From NCBI RefSeq assembly GCF_029382225.1, contig NZ_JARLTC010000011.1:124001-188000 (forward strand): a stretch of DNA of 64,000 nucleotides. Reading direction: 5' to 3'. Position 1 is the first letter of the stretch. Each line of letters starts with the position of its first letter. Positions 19,488 to 29,369 of this stretch are shown one piece after another. The position numbers and the translations under genes were made by a program. Source of the stretch: Spongiactinospora sp. TRM90649. GTDB lineage: Bacteria; Actinomycetota; Actinomycetes; Streptosporangiales; Streptosporangiaceae. A model generated the notes under the pieces. That model did no database searches. It had not been told where the DNA came from and saw only the letters and a program-made list of their open reading frames with translations.

Positions 19488-20501
19488 CTGGCCCCCGAGC
19501 ACAAGTTCCACGATGGTGCCCGCCGTCGCGTCCTCGCCGACCGGGCCCGCTGTGCCTCTTTGGCCAGCGCCGTTGCCGCCTCTGCGGTCGGGGCGCGTCG
19601 CCTCGCGCCCAATGGGCCTCGCTCCGCTCGGACGTTCTTTCTGAGGTCGGCTTCGCTCGACGCTGTCGCCGTTCCTGGATCACCTGGACACCGCGACCGA
19701 GCCGGGCACCCACCTCCCACCAGGCCGAACGCTCTTCCCCGAACACGACGCCTGTGCCCCCACCAGCGCTGCCGCTCTTCCGTCCGAGCCGAGCTACCTG
19801 CCGCTGTGCGCTGCCCTTGTACGGCACCGGGCACGCCGTACAAGGGCAGCACCCGGGCAGACCATGGTCGGACGGGAGGGGGCAGGCCCGGGCTGTGGTG
19901 GGGTGCCCCGCGCGGCGGGCGCTTGGCTTCGGGGTGTAACCGGGTGGCTGTACTAAACCCAAGCCTTCGAGCAATTGACCGGCGGGTCGGGCCGTGTTGA
20001 CAGGGTTTGCTTTCCCGTGAGTGTTGCTCATTGTCATCATTTGGGGCCCCGGTGGTGTGGGTGGATTGTCCGGGGGCGGTGGGGTGGTGTTGGGGCTGGT
20101 GAGCTGGGGGAGTCGCTGGTGTCGGTGGCATGTGTGGTCATCGTGCGGTTTGGGGTGGTTGAAAGGGGGGTTAAATATGGCGATATGGGGGATGTTGTGG
20201 GACGGCGACGTATGCGTGGGAACAGGCTTGACAGGTCACCTTTGCTTGCCCGTTACCTCTACGACGCTTAATCTCGACGGCAGTGAGGAGTTACTCCGCG
20301 CTGTGCGGATTGCCATAACGGTGTACGACGGACGGGCTAGGCTCAATGGCGAGGCGGCTGCGGTGTCGATCGTGACGGTCGGTGCCCGGCCTGTCGCTGG
20401 TTGATATTTGTCCTGGTGGCGCCAGCGATTGGTGTTTCCGTGCCGTGGGTGTGACCCTTCGCGTGCTTGAGGATTCGCGACGCGAGGAGGCTGGGGCGCG
20501 A
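19488..20501. other. 1-kb gene-free spacer between recX and rny
   Basis: Frames here lack consistent third-position G/C bias and none resembles a known protein. The first half is C-rich on the top strand and holds a perfect inverted repeat at 19810-19850. The second half (about 20020-20200) is strongly G/T-rich on the top strand with many G runs. Further right are AT-richer stretches that may contain the rny promoter, for example TTGACA near 20228 and TAGGCT near 20336. An untranslated leader or RNA gene is possible but I cannot name one. Confidence 0.6.
19810..19850. repeat. 16-bp perfect inverted repeat with 9-nt loop
   Basis: The left arm at 19810-19825 (GCTGCCCTTGTACGGC) is exactly complementary to the right arm at 19835-19850, around the loop ACCGGGCAC. 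It is too strong to be chance. It lies 320 bp past recX and 650 bp before rny, so it is either a distal terminator or a mobile or regulatory palindrome. Confidence 0.8.
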
Positions 20502-22121
20502 ATGGAGACTGCGGTAGTGGTCGCCCTGACGGTGGCGGTGCTCGTATTCGCCCTGGTGGCGATCGCGGCACTCGTCGTGCTGGTGCGCCGTACCGGAGCT
20601 CTTGCCCCCCGTGAGTCCGGGCCGACGCCGGAGCAACTGGCCGAGGTCAACGGAGAGCTGGAGCGGGCGCGGGCAGAGGCCGGCGAGATCCGGAGCAAGG
20701 CGGAAGCGGACGCGAGCGAGATCATCAGTCGCTCCGAGGTGGTCGAGAAGACCGTGGTGAAGATCCGGCAGGAGGCCGAGGAGGAGACCCGCGTCCTGAA
20801 GTCGGAGCTCAAGGAGTTCCGGGCCGACCTCGAACGCCGGGAGATCCGGCTGGCCGAGCGGGAGCAGCGGCTGGACGAGGAGGCGCGCCGTCAGTCGGAG
20901 CGCGGGCGCAAGCTCGCCGAGACCGAGACCGAACTGGCCGGTCGCCGCGAGGACCTGCTGCGGATCGAGGAGGAGCGGCGGACCATCCTGGAGCGGGTGT
21001 CCGGGCTGACCTCCGAGCAGGCCAAGAACGAGCTGGTCAAGGAGATCGAGAACCAGGCCAAGCGCGAGGCGGTGCTGCTGGTCAGGGAGATCGAGAGCGA
21101 CGCCCGCAAGGAGGCCGAGAAACGCGCGTGCAAGATCGTGACGCTTGCGGTGCAGCGGGTCGCGACCGAGCAGACGGCCGAGTCGGTGGTCAGCGTCCTG
21201 CACCTGCCGGGCGATGAGATGAAGGGCCGCATCATCGGCCGCGAGGGGCGCAACATCCGGGCCTTCGAGTCCACCACCGGCGTCAACCTGATCATCGACG
21301 ACACGCCCGAGGCCGTCCTGCTGTCCTGTTTCGACCCGGTGCGCCGGGAAACCGCCCGGCTGACGCTGGAGAAGCTGGTGCTCGACGGGCGCATCCACCC
21401 GCAGCGCATCGAGGAGGCGCACGAGCGCAGCCGCGCCGAGGTCCAGGACCTCTGCGTCCGCGCGGGTGAGGACGCGCTGGTCGAACTGGGCATCACCGAC
21501 ATGCATCCCGAGCTGGTCACCCTCCTGGGGCAGCTCCGCTATCGCACCTCCTACGGGCAGAACGTGCTCAAGCACCTCGTCGAGTCCGCCCACATCGCCG
21601 GGATCATGGCCGGTGAGCTGGGCATGGACTCGAAGCTGCTGAAGCGTTGCACGGTGTTGCACGACATCGGCAAGGCGCTCACCCACGAGGTGGAGGGCAG
21701 CCACGCGCTGATCGGCGCCGAGATCGCCAGGCGGTACGGCGAGCACGAGGACGTCGTCCACGCGATCGAGGCCCACCACAACGAGGTCGAGGTCCGCACC
21801 GTGGAGGCCGTCCTGACCCAGGCCGCCGACGCGATCAGCGGCAGCCGTCCTGGCGCCCGCCGCGAGTCGCTGGAGGCCTACGTCAAGCGGCTGGAGCGGC
21901 TGGAGGAGATCGCCCAGTCCTACGACGGCGTGGAGAAGGTGTTCGCCATGCAGGCGGGCCGGGAGATCCGGGTCATGGTCAAGCCGGACACGGTGGACGA
22001 CATCCAGACACAGGTGATCGCCCGCGACGTGGCCAAGCAGATCGAGGAGGAACTGACCTACCCGGGTCAGATCCGGATCACGGTGGTCCGCGAGTCGCGT
22101 TCCACCGAGTTCGCCCGCTGA
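20502..22121 (+). CDS. rny: Ribonuclease Y
   Basis: A 539-aa membrane-anchored endoribonuclease. One N-terminal transmembrane helix (about 3-27) is followed by a long, highly charged coiled coil to about residue 200, a KH RNA-binding domain ([16 protein letters not shown] near 240) and an HD metal-dependent phosphohydrolase domain with HDIGKA near 386. It initiates mRNA decay at the membrane in Bacillus relatives. The ATG at 20502 has GAGGAGG 11 nt upstream; the 40 open codons before it lack coding character. It stands alone and converges on the S9 peptidase gene. Confidence 0.95.
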   Translation: METAVVVALTVAVLVFALVAIAALVVLVRRTGALAPRESGPTPEQLAEVNGELERARAEAGEIRSKAEADASEIISRSEVVEKTVVKIRQEAEEETRVLKSELKEFRADLERREIRLAEREQRLDEEARRQSERGRKLAETETELAGRREDLLRIEEERRTILERVSGLTSEQAKNELVKEIENQAKREAVLLVREIESDARKEAEKRACKIVTLAVQRVATEQTAESVVSVLHLPGDEMKGRIIGREGRNIRAFESTTGVNLIIDDTPEAVLLSCFDPVRRETARLTLEKLVLDGRIHPQRIEEAHERSRAEVQDLCVRAGEDALVELGITDMHPELVTLLGQLRYRTSYGQNVLKHLVESAHIAGIMAGELGMDSKLLKRCTVLHDIGKALTHEVEGSHALIGAEIARRYGEHEDVVHAIEAHHNEVEVRTVEAVLTQAADAISGSRPGARRESLEAYVKRLERLEEIAQSYDGVEKVFAMQAGREIRVMVKPDTVDDIQTQVIARDVAKQIEEELTYPGQIRITVVRESRSTEFAR

Positions 22122-22180
22122 GCCTTACCCCGAGAACGCCTGCCCATCGAAGGCCCTCTGGAAGCCCCTTTCGAAGACCC

Positions 22181-24076
22181 TCAGAAGATCTGCTGGTAGA
22201 AGGCCAGTTCGGCGGCGAGCGCCGCGCTGCGGGTCTCGGCCCGGCGGAAGCCGTGCGACTCCCCCTCGAAGGTGAGATACGTGCACGGCACGCCGCGCTC
22301 GGCCAGCGCCGACGCGAACGCCTCCGACTGGACGGGCGGCACCACCGGATCGTCGAGGCCCTGCAGCAGCAGCATGGGGCAGCTCACCCCGGCGACCCGG
22401 GCGAGCGGCTCGCGGGTGGCGTAGAGGACCGGGTCCTCGGGGCCGACCAGCCACTCGACGTAACGGGACTCGAAGTCGTGGGTGGTGGCGTTGAGCGGGG
22501 CCAGCGCGCTCACGCCGTAATAGGACACGCCCCCGGCGAACGCGGTGGAGGAGCAGCAGGCGGCGAGGACGGTCCAGCCGCCGGCGCTGTTGCCCCGGAC
22601 GGCGATGCGCGCCGGGTCGGCGATGCCCTCCGCGGCCAGCCATTCGGCGGCGGCGATGGTGTCCTCGACGTCGATCACGCCCCACTGGCCGCGCAGCCGT
22701 TCGCGGTAGGCGCGCCCGTATCCGGTGGAACCGCCGTAGTTGACGTCGATGATCCCGATACCGCGGCTGGTGAAGAAGGCGCGTTCCAGTTCCAGGGCGC
22801 GCACGGCGTGGGCCGTCGGCCCGCCGTGGACCGACACCACGAACGGCGGCGGCCCGTCGCCGTGCGCGGCCGGGTTGGCCGGCGGGTAGACGATCGCGTG
22901 GACGCGCCTGCCGAAGCGGCTCTCGATCTCCACCGCGCGCGCCTGCGGCAGGTACGCGATGTCGGGAAGCTCCTCGACGTCTCTGCGCAGCCCTTCGACC
23001 CGGCCGGTCACGGTGTTCACCCGCACCACCGAGCCGGGGACGGCCGCGCCGTAGGCGATGCCGGTGAGCGTGACGCCGTCGGCGTCGAGCGAGGGGGTCC
23101 AGCCGTCGTAGGGGACGTCGAGGTCGGTGAGCGAGCCGGTCTCCGGGTCCAGGACGCCGAGGCGCAGGTCGCCCAGGCCGTGCAGGACGGCGAGCCGTCC
23201 GTCGCCCAGCACCTCGTACGGCGAGTCGCCCAGCCGCCACAGCGCCCCCGCGAACTCCTCCTCGGCCGGGTAGAGCGCCTGCGAGCTGGTGCCGTAGATC
23301 CCGATCTGGTAGAGGTTCCACCACCCCGACCAGTCGGACACGACGTAGAGGTTGCGGTCGTCGCGCCAGCGCGGGGCGAGCACCGACTCGCTCTGACCGC
23401 CCTTGACCGTCCAGGAGTGGCCGTCGCTCAGGCGCGTCACCCGCAGCTCGGTGCCCTGCCAGGGCATGCGCGGGTGGTTCCAGGTGATGTAGGCGAGGTG
23501 CTCGCCGTCGGGGGAGATGGTGGGGTAGGCGTAGAAGTCGCCGCCTGCGGCCCGTTCGACCGGTTCCCGGCCGGACGCCGGGTCCAGCGAGACCGACACG
23601 ATCGCGCGGTCCACCTTCCCGTCGTCGTGGTGGCGTTCGCGCACCGCCCACACGTCGCCGCCGTGGACGCGCAGGTCGGCGTAGCGGAGCCCGGCGTGCC
23701 GCTCGGGGTCGGGGGTGAGCGGCAGCGGCGGCTCGTCACCCGCCAGCAGGTAGAGGCGCTGGTCGGCGTGGTTGGCGAAGACGACGCCGGTGCCGGGCAC
23801 GACCGCGTATGAGCGCCCGCCGTACTCGTGGACCCGGGATCGGGCGCTCCACGGCGCGGGGAGCAGTTCGCGGCGCGAGCCGTCGGCCGTCCGGTGCATG
23901 ATCGTGGTCCGCCCGCCGTCCGCGGGGCGGTCCTCGCTCCACCACACCTCGTCACCGCTCAGAGTCGGTGAGCCTAGATAGATGCGGGACCGGGCGACGT
24001 CCGATGTGGAGATCGGAGACGGCCAGGCGGCGTGAGGGGCGGCTGAGGTCCGGCTCGGCGTTCGCTCGGGGGACAT
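22181..24076 (-). CDS. S9 family (prolyl oligopeptidase-type) peptidase
   Basis: A 631-aa serine peptidase with an N-terminal beta-propeller-like region (about 30-380) and a C-terminal alpha/beta-hydrolase domain. The nucleophile lies in GNSAGG (about Ser497), Asp in the LDDPVVPP segment and His in GESHGF. These enzymes cleave short peptides or act as acylaminoacyl peptidases. There is no signal peptide, so it is probably cytoplasmic. It converges on rny and is downstream of gluD, separated by the strong hairpin at 24172-24202, so it is likely expressed on its own. Confidence 0.92.
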   Translation of the reverse strand: MSPERTPSRTSAAPHAAWPSPISTSDVARSRIYLGSPTLSGDEVWWSEDRPADGGRTTIMHRTADGSRRELLPAPWSARSRVHEYGGRSYAVVPGTGVVFANHADQRLYLLAGDEPPLPLTPDPERHAGLRYADLRVHGGDVWAVRERHHDDGKVDRAIVSVSLDPASGREPVERAAGGDFYAYPTISPDGEHLAYITWNHPRMPWQGTELRVTRLSDGHSWTVKGGQSESVLAPRWRDDRNLYVVSDWSGWWNLYQIGIYGTSSQALYPAEEEFAGALWRLGDSPYEVLGDGRLAVLHGLGDLRLGVLDPETGSLTDLDVPYDGWTPSLDADGVTLTGIAYGAAVPGSVVRVNTVTGRVEGLRRDVEELPDIAYLPQARAVEIESRFGRRVHAIVYPPANPAAHGDGPPPFVVSVHGGPTAHAVRALELERAFFTSRGIGIIDVNYGGSTGYGRAYRERLRGQWGVIDVEDTIAAAEWLAAEGIADPARIAVRGNSAGGWTVLAACCSSTAFAGGVSYYGVSALAPLNATTHDFESRYVEWLVGPEDPVLYATREPLARVAGVSCPMLLLQGLDDPVVPPVQSEAFASALAERGVPCTYLTFEGESHGFRRAETRSAALAAELAFYQQIF

Positions 24077-24171
24077 AGCCGCATCCTGCCGGAAAAGGCG
24101 GCCCTGCGTCTCCCTTTACCCATCCCTTTACGCGAGCGATCCCGAGTAACGCCCGTTCCAACTGCCGCGAT

Positions 24172-24202
24172 TCCGGGGACGGCCGCGGCGGCCGTCCCCG
24201 GA
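24172..24202. terminator. strong hairpin terminator after gluD
   Basis: A perfect 13-bp stem (TCCGGGGACGGCC / GGCCGTCCCCGGA) with a 5-nt loop begins 4 bp past the gluD stop codon in the direction of transcription. There is no T tract, which is usual in this type of genome. It should end the gluABCD transcript. Confidence 0.8.
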
Positions 24203-24206
24203 GAGG

Positions 24207-25121
24207 TCAGTTGCCGAGCCCGCCGTCCACGACGGCGGGCGGCTGCCCGGCGGCAGCGGCGGCGGGTATGCCGGTGGACGGCCCCAGCGGCCGGGCCGAG
24301 GTCTTGCGGCTGCGCCTGCTGCGCCGCTCCAGCCAGTGGGCCAGGGCGCTGAGCAGCATGTTGATCCCGATGTAGATGATCCCGATGACGATCGCGGCGG
24401 GGATCAGCGAGCCCGGGAAGTTCGGCGGAATGATCTTGAAGCCGAAGTTCAGCAGGTCCACGTAGGCGATGATGTAGCCGAGCGCGGTGTCCTTGAGCAG
24501 CACGACGAGCTGGCTGACGATCGCCGGCATCATCGCGGTGACCGCCTGCGGCAGCAGGATCCGCCACAGCACGCCCGTCCGGCGCAGCCCGATCGCGTAG
24601 GCGGCCTCCGACTGCCCCTTGGGCACCGACAGCACGCCAGCCCGGACGATCTCCGCCAGCACCGACCCGTTGTAGAGGGCGAGACCGGCGACCACCGCGA
24701 TCAGCGTGTAGTCGCCGCCGCCGAACGCGGAAGGCAGCCAGTAGAACACGAAGAAGATCAGCAGCAGCAGCGGGATGGCCCGGAAGACCTCCACCACCAC
24801 GCCCGCCGGGATCCGGATCCAGCGGTGCTCCGACAGCCGGGCCAGGCCGAAGATCGCACCGAACGCGAGCGCGAACACCGCGCCGAGCGCGGCGGCCTTC
24901 AGCGTGCCGAGCAGGCCGGGGAAGATGAAGTTGGTCCAGGTCTCCGGGCGCAGGAACGGCTCCCAGATCTCCCCGCGCCACTGGCCCTTCTCGTCGAACC
25001 TGGTGTAGACGAACCAGGCGATCGCCAGCAGGGCCACCAGGCCGATCGCGGTGAGCAGGTGGTTGCGCAGCCGTGCCCGCGGGCCCGGAGCGTCGAAGAG
25101 GAGCGTCGCCTGCGTGCTCAT
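24207..25121 (-). CDS. gluD: glutamate ABC transporter permease GluD
   Basis: A 304-aa inner-membrane permease of the polar amino acid (HisM/GltK) family with about six membrane helices. The EAA loop that contacts the ATPase appears as SEAAYAIGLRRTGVLWRILLPQA. A Pro/Ala-rich cytoplasmic tail of about 35 residues ends the protein. Its ATG overlaps the gluC stop by 4 bp. With GluC it forms the pore of a high-affinity glutamate importer. Confidence 0.93.
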   Translation of the reverse strand: MSTQATLLFDAPGPRARLRNHLLTAIGLVALLAIAWFVYTRFDEKGQWRGEIWEPFLRPETWTNFIFPGLLGTLKAAALGAVFALAFGAIFGLARLSEHRWIRIPAGVVVEVFRAIPLLLLIFFVFYWLPSAFGGGDYTLIAVVAGLALYNGSVLAEIVRAGVLSVPKGQSEAAYAIGLRRTGVLWRILLPQAVTAMMPAIVSQLVVLLKDTALGYIIAYVDLLNFGFKIIPPNFPGSLIPAAIVIGIIYIGINMLLSALAHWLERRSRRSRKTSARPLGPSTGIPAAAAAGQPPAVVDGGLGN

Positions 25122-25786
25122 CGGGCCACCGCCAGTCTCTTGGCCAGCCAGCCGCTGAAGAATCCGATCGGCAGCACCACCACCATGAAGGCGAGCACGA
25201 TGCCGAGGAAGATGGGGATCGACACGCCGGTGGTGTCGAAGGTGTCCTTCATCACGAACGCCACGTCGGCGAGGTATCCGGCGGCGATGGCGACCGTGGT
25301 GTTCTTGATCATCGCGATCATGACGCTGCCCAGCGGCGCGATGACCGCGCGGAACGCCTGCGGCAGAATGATCATGGTCAGCGACTGCATGAAGGTCAGG
25401 CCGATCGCCCGCGCCGCCTCGGCCTGCCCGAACGGCACCGTGTTGATGCCCGCGCGCAGCGCCTCGCAGACGAAGGTCGAGGTGTAGGCGGTCAGCCCGA
25501 GCACCACGAGCCAGAACCCGTTCGTGCTCGGCTCCTCGGAGAAGACGAGACCGATCTGGTCGCTGAGCCCGAGCGAGGCGAACGCCAGCACCAGGGTCAG
25601 CGGCGTGTTACGCGCGATATTGACGTAGGTCGTCCCCGCCGCCCGGAGTACCGGCGTGGGCGATACCCGCATGGCGACCAGGATCGTGCCGAATATCAGC
25701 GACAGTACTGCGCATACCGCCGAGAGCTTCAGGTTGTTCCCGAAACCGGTCAGTAGCTCCGGTGCGTATTTGATCAGTTCGTCCAT
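25118..25786 (-). CDS. gluC: glutamate ABC transporter permease GluC
   Basis: A 222-aa permease with about five hydrophobic segments and the EAA loop AEAARAIGLTFMQSLTMIILPQA. I chose the ATG at 25786 (MDELIKYAPELL) because GGAG lies just upstream and because the 17 preceding open codons are basic and non-conserved. It pairs with GluD and follows the binding-protein gene by 92 bp. Confidence 0.92.
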   Translation of the reverse strand: MDELIKYAPELLTGFGNNLKLSAVCAVLSLIFGTILVAMRVSPTPVLRAAGTTYVNIARNTPLTLVLAFASLGLSDQIGLVFSEEPSTNGFWLVVLGLTAYTSTFVCEALRAGINTVPFGQAEAARAIGLTFMQSLTMIILPQAFRAVIAPLGSVMIAMIKNTTVAIAAGYLADVAFVMKDTFDTTGVSIPIFLGIVLAFMVVVLPIGFFSGWLAKRLAVAR

Positions 25787-25878
25787 CGTGCTCCAGCCAC
25801 GGGTGCGGCGGCGGCCGGTGATCGGGAGTCCGTTCACCGGCCGCCGCGTACGTTGCGAGCCTTACGAAGCGAGGGTGC

Positions 25879-26766
25879 CTACGCGCAGCCCTCGAACGGC
25901 GGCACCGCGGTGGGCGCGGAGAGCCCCTGCGCCTTGCCGAACCACTTGTCGAAGATCTGCTTGGCGGTGCCGTCGCTGTACATCTTGGTGACGGCCTTGT
26001 TCACGGCCTCACAGGTCTTGGTGTCGCCCTTCTTCAGGCCGATACCGTACTTCTCATCGGTGAACGGGTCACCGAGGATCTTGAAGTTGCCGCCCTGCGC
26101 GGCGAAACCGGCCAGGATCAGGTCGTCGGTGGTGACGGCATCGAGGTTGTTGCCGCTCAGCTTGGAGACGCACTCGGAGTAGTTGCTCGCGCCGACCAGC
26201 TTGGCGTCGAGGTCGAGCTTGCCGTCCGGCGGCGGGTCGGTGATCCGCTTGTAGGAGTTCGACCCGGCGGCCTGGCAGATCCGCTTGCCCGCGAGGTCGG
26301 TGGCCTTGGTGATCTCCGCGGCGTCGCCGCGCACCATGGTGTCCTGGTGGGCCACGATGTACGGCCCGCCGAAGGTGACCTTGGCCTTGCGCTCCTCGGT
26401 GATCGAGTAGGTCGCGAAGACGATGTCCACCGTGCCGTTGGCCAGGAACGGCTCCCGGTTGGAGGACGCCGACTCCTTCCATTCGATCTGCACGTTGGGA
26501 TCGCCCGAGATCTCCTTCACCACGTACTTGGCGATGTCGACGTCGAAGCCCTGCGGCTCGCCCGCGCCGGTGTTCAGGCCCAGGCCCGGCTGATCCCACT
26601 TGGTGCCGACCACGATGCGCTTGGTGTTCTTCACCTTGTCCACGACCGAGGTGGCCTTGTCGGCGGTCGCGCCGGTGTCGCCGCCGCCACCGCCGCCGCA
26701 CGCCGCCAGGCCCAGCGTCAGCGCGCCCGCCGCGGCGAACGCCACGCTGAAACGTCGTACCCGCAT
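25879..26766 (-). CDS. gluB: glutamate-binding lipoprotein GluB
   Basis: The 295-aa solute-binding protein of the importer. It has a signal peptide with lipobox LAAC (Cys23) followed by a poly-Gly spacer, then two SBP_bac_3 lobes. The [25 protein letters not shown] and DDLILAGFA segments are typical of glutamate/polar amino acid binding proteins. Lipid anchoring places it outside the membrane next to GluCD. A repeat array in the gap upstream may modulate its expression relative to gluA. Confidence 0.93.
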   Translation of the reverse strand: MRVRRFSVAFAAAGALTLGLAACGGGGGGDTGATADKATSVVDKVKNTKRIVVGTKWDQPGLGLNTGAGEPQGFDVDIAKYVVKEISGDPNVQIEWKESASSNREPFLANGTVDIVFATYSITEERKAKVTFGGPYIVAHQDTMVRGDAAEITKATDLAGKRICQAAGSNSYKRITDPPPDGKLDLDAKLVGASNYSECVSKLSGNNLDAVTTDDLILAGFAAQGGNFKILGDPFTDEKYGIGLKKGDTKTCEAVNKAVTKMYSDGTAKQIFDKWFGKAQGLSAPTAVPPFEGCA

Positions 26767-26782
26767 TTCCGTACCTCTTCTT

Positions 26783-26818
26783 CCTTAAGGATGGGGCCTA
26801 AAGGTTGGAGCCTAAAGG
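26783..26818. repeat. three CCTWWAGG palindromic boxes at 14-bp period before gluB
   Basis: CCTTAAGG (26783-26790), CCTAAAGG (26797-26804) and CCTAAAGG (26811-26818) are spaced exactly 14 bp apart, starting 16 bp upstream of the gluB start codon. This could be a protein-binding array or an mRNA element in the gluA-gluB gap. Confidence 0.55.
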
Positions 26819-26883
26819 TGGGGAGACAGGGGGGTGAGGGCCTTCCGACGTGCTCACGCCGTGTAGCCGTGTCAGGGCCGACG

Positions 26884-27639
26884 TCAGTGGGTGAGGATCT
26901 TGGACAGGAAGTCCTTGGCGCGGTCGGTCCTGGCGTTGGTGAAGAACTCGTCGGGGGTGTTCTCCTCGACGATCTGGCCGTCCGCCATGAACACGACCCG
27001 GTTGGCGGCCCTGCGCGCGAAGCCCATCTCATGGGTGACCACGACCATCGTCATGCCCTCCCGCGCCAGGCCGATCATCACGTCGAGCACCTCCTGGACC
27101 ATCTCGGGGTCCAGGGCCGACGTCGGTTCGTCGAACAGGATCATCTTGGGTTCCATCGCCAGGGCCCGCGCGATGGCCACCCGCTGCTGCTGCCCGCCGG
27201 AGAGCTGCGCCGGGTACTTGGCCGCCTGATTGGCGATGCCGACCCGGTCGAGCAGTTCCATGCCCCGCTGCTCGGCGTCCTTGCGGGCCTTGCGGCGCAC
27301 TTTGGTCGGCCCGAGCGTCACGTTCTCCAGGATCGTCTTGTGCGCGAAGAGGTTGAACGACTGGAAGACCATGCCGACCTCGGAGCGCAGCCGGGCCAGC
27401 GCCCGGCCCTCCGACGGCAGCGGCTCGCCGTCGAATATGATCTGCCCCGCGTCGATGGTCTCCAGCCGGTTGATCGCCCTGCACAGCGTGGACTTGCCAC
27501 TGCCGGAGGGCCCGATGACCACCAGTACCTCGCCGCGATCGACGGTCAAGTCGATGTCCTTCAGCACGTGCAACGCGCCGAAGTGTTTGTTGACCCCGAC
27601 CAGACTGACGAGTGGAGCCCTGTCCCCGTTCTCCGTCAT
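26884..27639 (-). CDS. gluA: glutamate ABC transporter ATP-binding protein GluA
   Basis: A 251-aa ABC ATPase of the polar amino acid uptake family. Walker A is GPSGSGKST, the Q-loop lies in MVFQSFNLF, the signature is LSGGQQQR, Walker B is [12 protein letters not shown] and the switch His is in THEMG. The ATG at 27639 (MTENGDRAP) is chosen; a start 30 bp further upstream is open but adds an atypical Cys/Leu stretch. It is the first gene of gluABCD and is divergent from miaB across about 200 bp. Confidence 0.95.
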   Translation of the reverse strand: MTENGDRAPLVSLVGVNKHFGALHVLKDIDLTVDRGEVLVVIGPSGSGKSTLCRAINRLETIDAGQIIFDGEPLPSEGRALARLRSEVGMVFQSFNLFAHKTILENVTLGPTKVRRKARKDAEQRGMELLDRVGIANQAAKYPAQLSGGQQQRVAIARALAMEPKMILFDEPTSALDPEMVQEVLDVMIGLAREGMTMVVVTHEMGFARRAANRVVFMADGQIVEENTPDEFFTNARTDRAKDFLSKILTH

Positions 27640-27840
27640 GGTGGTCAACGTTATGCATGCCAGGAGCACCCGTCACTAACCCTCGGGTACCGATCCGATC
27701 ACGGCGGGGCGACGGGTGTGCCGTTGGTACCCCAGGTCACAGGGCTGCGGGTCCGCCCTGGCCCACCCTTATGGGTCCTCGCGGCTCTCTCGGGCATGAT
27801 GCCCGCTCGGGTGGCGATGGCGCTTAGTCTTGTCATCGAG

Positions 27841-29358
27841 ATGAATGTCACCGAGATGAACGTCACCGGGGAGAGCGCCCGCGCCGGCGAGAGCCGTACC
27901 TACCAGGTCCGGACCTACGGGTGCCAGATGAACGTGCACGACTCGGAGCGGCTCGCCGGGCTGCTCGAAGACGCCGGCTACGTGCGGGCGGGCGACGGCG
28001 AGGCCGCCGACGTCGTGGTCTTCAACACGTGCGCGGTGCGCGAGAACGCCGACAACCGCCTCTACGGCAACCTCGGCCACCTGCGCCCGGCCAAGGACGG
28101 CAACCCGCGCATGCAGATCGCCGTCGGCGGCTGCCTGGCGCAGAAGGACCAGGGCGAGATCGTCCGCAGGGCGCCGTGGGTCGACGTGGTGTTCGGCACC
28201 CACAACATCGGCTCGCTGCCGGTGCTGCTGGAGCGGGCCAGGATCGAGCGCGAGGCCCAGGTCGAGATCAAGGAGTCGCTGGAGGTCTTCCCCAGCACCC
28301 TGCCGACCAAGCGCGAGTCCGCCTATGCCGCCTGGGTGGCGATCTCGGTGGGCTGCAACAACACCTGCACCTTCTGCATCGTGCCGTCGTTGCGCGGCAA
28401 GGAGAAGGACCGCCGCCCCGGCGACGTCCTCGGTGAGATCCGCACGCTGGTCGGCCAGGGGGTGCTGGAGGTCACCCTGCTCGGCCAGAACGTCAACACC
28501 TATGGCGTCGAGTTCGGCGACCGGCTGGCGTTCGGCAAGCTGCTGCGCGCCTGCGGCGAGATCGACGGCCTGGAGCGGGTCCGGTTCACCTCCCCGCACC
28601 CCGCCGCCTTCACCGACGACGTGATCGCCGCGATGGCCGAGACGCCCAACGTCATGCACCAGCTCCACATGCCGCTGCAGTCCGGCTCCGACACCGTGCT
28701 GAAGGCGATGCGGCGCTCCTACCGCGCCGAGCGCTACCTCGGCATCATCGAGCGGGTCCGCGCCGCGATGCCCGACGCCGCGATCTCCACCGACATCATC
28801 GTCGGCTTCCCCGGCGAGACCGAGGCCGACTTCCAGCAGACCCTCGACGTGGTGCGCGCCGCGCGTTTCGCCCACGCCTATACCTTCCAGTACTCCATCC
28901 GACCCGGCACCCCGGCCGCCACCATGGACGCCCAGGTGCCCAAGGAGGTCGTCCAGGAGCGCTACGAGCGGCTGGTGGCGCTGCAGGAGGAGATCTCCTG
29001 GGAGGAGAACCGGCGGCAGGTCGGCCAGACCGTCGAGGTGCTCGTGGCCGAGGGCGAGGGGCGCAAGGACGACACCACCCGGCGTCTGTCCGGACGCGCC
29101 CCTGACAACCGACTTGTCCACTTCGTGCCCGGCGCGGAGCGGCCCCGGCCCGGCGACATGGTCCGTGTCGAGATCACCTACGCCGCGCCGCACCACCTGG
29201 TCGCCGACGCCCCCGCGCTGTCCCTGCGCCGCACCCGGGCGGGAGACGCCTGGGAGGCCCGGCAGGGCCGTCCCGACTCACCGGGGGTCATGCTCGGCAT
29301 GCCGACGGTGGGGCGTCCGCCCGCCGTGCCGGCCGCGCAGCACTCCGGCTGCCCCTGA
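27841..29358 (+). CDS. miaB: tRNA-2-methylthio-N6-isopentenyladenosine synthase MiaB
   Basis: A 505-aa radical SAM methylthiotransferase that adds a methylthio group to i6A37 of tRNA, after MiaA has added the isopentenyl group. The N-terminal UPF0004 domain has Cys in [15 protein letters not shown] and GGCLAQK for one [4Fe-4S] cluster. The radical SAM motif CNNTCTFC (about C172, C176, C179) binds the second. A TRAM domain follows near residues 385-450. Two in-frame ATGs, 27841 and 27856, lie in an imperfect 15-bp tandem duplication and either may be used. The long open frame upstream is antisense to gluA and rejected. Confidence 0.95.
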   Translation: MNVTEMNVTGESARAGESRTYQVRTYGCQMNVHDSERLAGLLEDAGYVRAGDGEAADVVVFNTCAVRENADNRLYGNLGHLRPAKDGNPRMQIAVGGCLAQKDQGEIVRRAPWVDVVFGTHNIGSLPVLLERARIEREAQVEIKESLEVFPSTLPTKRESAYAAWVAISVGCNNTCTFCIVPSLRGKEKDRRPGDVLGEIRTLVGQGVLEVTLLGQNVNTYGVEFGDRLAFGKLLRACGEIDGLERVRFTSPHPAAFTDDVIAAMAETPNVMHQLHMPLQSGSDTVLKAMRRSYRAERYLGIIERVRAAMPDAAISTDIIVGFPGETEADFQQTLDVVRAARFAHAYTFQYSIRPGTPAATMDAQVPKEVVQERYERLVALQEEISWEENRRQVGQTVEVLVAEGEGRKDDTTRRLSGRAPDNRLVHFVPGAERPRPGDMVRVEITYAAPHHLVADAPALSLRRTRAGDAWEARQGRPDSPGVMLGMPTVGRPPAVPAAQHSGCP

Positions 29359-29369
29359 GCTTTCTCGCC

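Noticed and set aside
19484-20131. Overlapping Arg/Ala-rich frames in the recX-rny spacer, on both strands
   Set aside because: There is no third-position bias, no ribosome-binding site and no recognisable family; the inverted repeat runs through them.
22140-22175. A hairpin TCGAAGG...CCTTTCGA between rny and the S9 peptidase gene
   Set aside because: The arms pair only with a bulge and the loop is long, so I do not call a terminator.
26347-27840. A 498-codon upstream extension of miaB
   Set aside because: This part is antisense to gluB and gluA, and MiaB homologues begin near 27841.
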